Below, piece after piece: positions 6,899 to 7,404 of a DNA stretch of 7,404 bases. Below the pieces are notes generated by a model. It searched no databases. It was not told the DNA's origin and saw only the letters and a list, made by a program, of their open reading frames with translations. Source of the stretch: an uncultured Acinetobacter sp. (GTDB lineage: Bacteria; Pseudomonadota; Gammaproteobacteria; Pseudomonadales; Moraxellaceae); NCBI GenBank assembly GCA_900766635.1, contig CAAFWA010000175.1:1-7404 (forward strand), read 5' to 3'. Each line of letters starts with the position of its first letter. The first letter of the stretch is position 1. A program made the translations under genes and the position numbers.

Positions 6899-6904
6899 TA
6901 TAAT
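6899..6904 (+). promoter_or_regulatory. Possible -10 box of the small membrane protein gene
   Basis: This is a perfect TATAAT in AT-rich DNA. Transcription would start near 6911, leaving a leader of about 110 bases. The -35 region at correct spacing (CTTCTT) is poor, so the promoter may depend on an activator, or the hexamer may be a chance result of the AT-rich block. Confidence 0.35.
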
Positions 6905-6905
6905 T

Positions 6906-6940
6906 GCGTGCGAAAGATTGAAAATTTCAATATAGTACGC
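6906..6940. repeat. Dyad-symmetric element just downstream of TATAAT
   Basis: ATTGAAA and TTTCAAT (6917-6931) form a perfect inverted repeat around one central A. Outer arms GCGTGC (6906-6911) and GTACGC (6935-6940) pair with one G-U. The element spans the predicted transcription start, so it could be an operator or a hairpin at the 5' end of the transcript. Confidence 0.45.
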
Positions 6941-7019
6941 GCATGCTTGCAACAATCCGCCAATCGGCAAATAGGCGACATCGATAACAACAAGATGCCG
7001 TTTTCTGAGGTTCATCTAC

Positions 7020-7397
7020 ATGACTCAAGACAGTTTAAAACAACAGCGTCGTAAGGTCGCCATTGCTTATGTGCTGATGTTTTTCGCATTATTTACCCTA
7101 ATTACTGCTGTGATTGCATATTATTTGGCACGTCAGGTCAGTCAAGCACCCCAAGTTGAAGTGTGGCTCAATGCCCAAGCCCTGTGGGTGATGCGTAATA
7201 GTCTGTTGTATTTAATTTTGGCAGGATTTGCCTCGCTTTGGTTTATTCCTTTGAATTTCTTTTATTGGGATAGCTATTTATGGGTGACAGCCTGCACCGT
7301 GGTGGGCGTGGTATTTGCGCTGATTGCTTTTTTATACCTACTCAATGCATGGCTCAAAGGCGTACTACGTTTTGCGAAAAACAAAGCGGTTTTTTGA
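7020..7397 (+). CDS. Small three-helix inner-membrane protein, resembles COG3671
   Basis: Function is unknown. The 125-residue product has a short positively charged N-terminus (KQQRRK, 7-12) and three predicted membrane helices at about 13-36, 59-80 and 86-111. A basic C-terminal tail (KGVLRFAKNKAVF) follows. The stretch VEVWLNAQALWVMRNSLLY (47-65) between helices 1 and 2, and LYLLNAWLKGVLRF near the end, recall the WLESHFRWQIRTF and YRIIKGWLRL patterns of the uncharacterised COG3671 (DUF4870-like) membrane proteins; this is from memory and not a search. The length fits that family, so the gene looks complete. The start is well supported: GAGG (7007-7010) lies nine bases before the ATG. It is transcribed away from ppc. 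Its TGA overlaps an ATG at 7397, so it may be the first gene of an operon continuing past the window. Confidence 0.85.
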   Translation: MTQDSLKQQRRKVAIAYVLMFFALFTLITAVIAYYLARQVSQAPQVEVWLNAQALWVMRNSLLYLILAGFASLWFIPLNFFYWDSYLWVTACTVVGVVFALIAFLYLLNAWLKGVLRFAKNKAVF

Positions 7398-7404
7398 TGG
7401 GCGA

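Larger units (their letters stand above)
6669..7019. other. Divergent intergenic region between ppc and the small membrane protein gene
   Basis: These 351 bases contain no credible coding region. They hold the ppc ribosome site (GGAG, 6682-6679 on the minus strand), a probable ppc -10 box, two palindromes (GCTTTAAAGC at 6777-6786 and TTTAAGCTTAAA at 6816-6827), an AT-rich block around 6850-6905 ending in a perfect TATAAT, and a dyad at 6906-6940. About 300 bases separate the two predicted -10 boxes, long for simple back-to-back promoters, so further regulatory sites or a small RNA are possible. I cannot demonstrate either. Confidence 0.6.

Overview
The window looks like ordinary chromosomal DNA of a gamma-proteobacterium of the Moraxellaceae, most likely Acinetobacter. 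This is inferred from the AT-rich base composition, AT-rich codon use, and close resemblance of the proteins to gamma-proteobacterial families; no 16S or other marker is present. There are no mobile elements, CRISPR arrays, rRNA or tRNA genes, and no sign of recent transfer. It holds six coding regions: the 3' end of ilvD, a tandem DsbA-like protein gene, an AroQ/PchB-like chorismate mutase gene, a RutG-type pyrimidine permease gene, ppc, and a small membrane protein gene.

Layout. Positions 1-486 are the C-terminal part of ilvD (branched-chain amino acid synthesis), closed by a hairpin terminator. A good promoter at 590-618 drives a two-gene rightward operon: a 442-residue protein made of two cysteine-poor DsbA/HCCA-isomerase-like halves (722-2050), and a small AroQ-fold chorismate mutase-like enzyme (1998-2297). 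The two genes overlap by about 53 bases. The operon meets the leftward permease gene at a shared symmetric terminator (2340-2367). The permease gene (2378-3682) is preceded by a palindromic operator over its likely -35 box, then an AT-rich, palindrome-rich spacer. Next comes ppc (3981-6668, leftward) with its own terminator. A 351-base divergent intergenic region separates ppc from a rightward three-helix membrane protein gene (7020-7397). The stop codon of that gene overlaps an ATG that may start another gene beyond the window.

How the genes work together. Most are central metabolism: IlvD for valine/isoleucine, Ppc for refilling oxaloacetate, and a chorismate mutase-like enzyme at the aromatic branch point. 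They look like separate transcription units placed side by side, not one pathway. The most informative signal is regulatory. A site upstream of the permease gene matches 13 of the 14 specified bases of the Escherichia coli RutR operator as I recall it (TTGACCANNTGGTCAA), and the permease itself resembles RutG, the transporter of the RutR-controlled rut operon. A second copy of the ten-base core lies 126 bases away, on the permease start codons. I see no convincing undescribed multi-gene system. The best leads are this operator pair, the tandem DsbA-like protein overlapping a chorismate mutase gene, and the Glu found where AroQ enzymes usually carry an active-site Gln.
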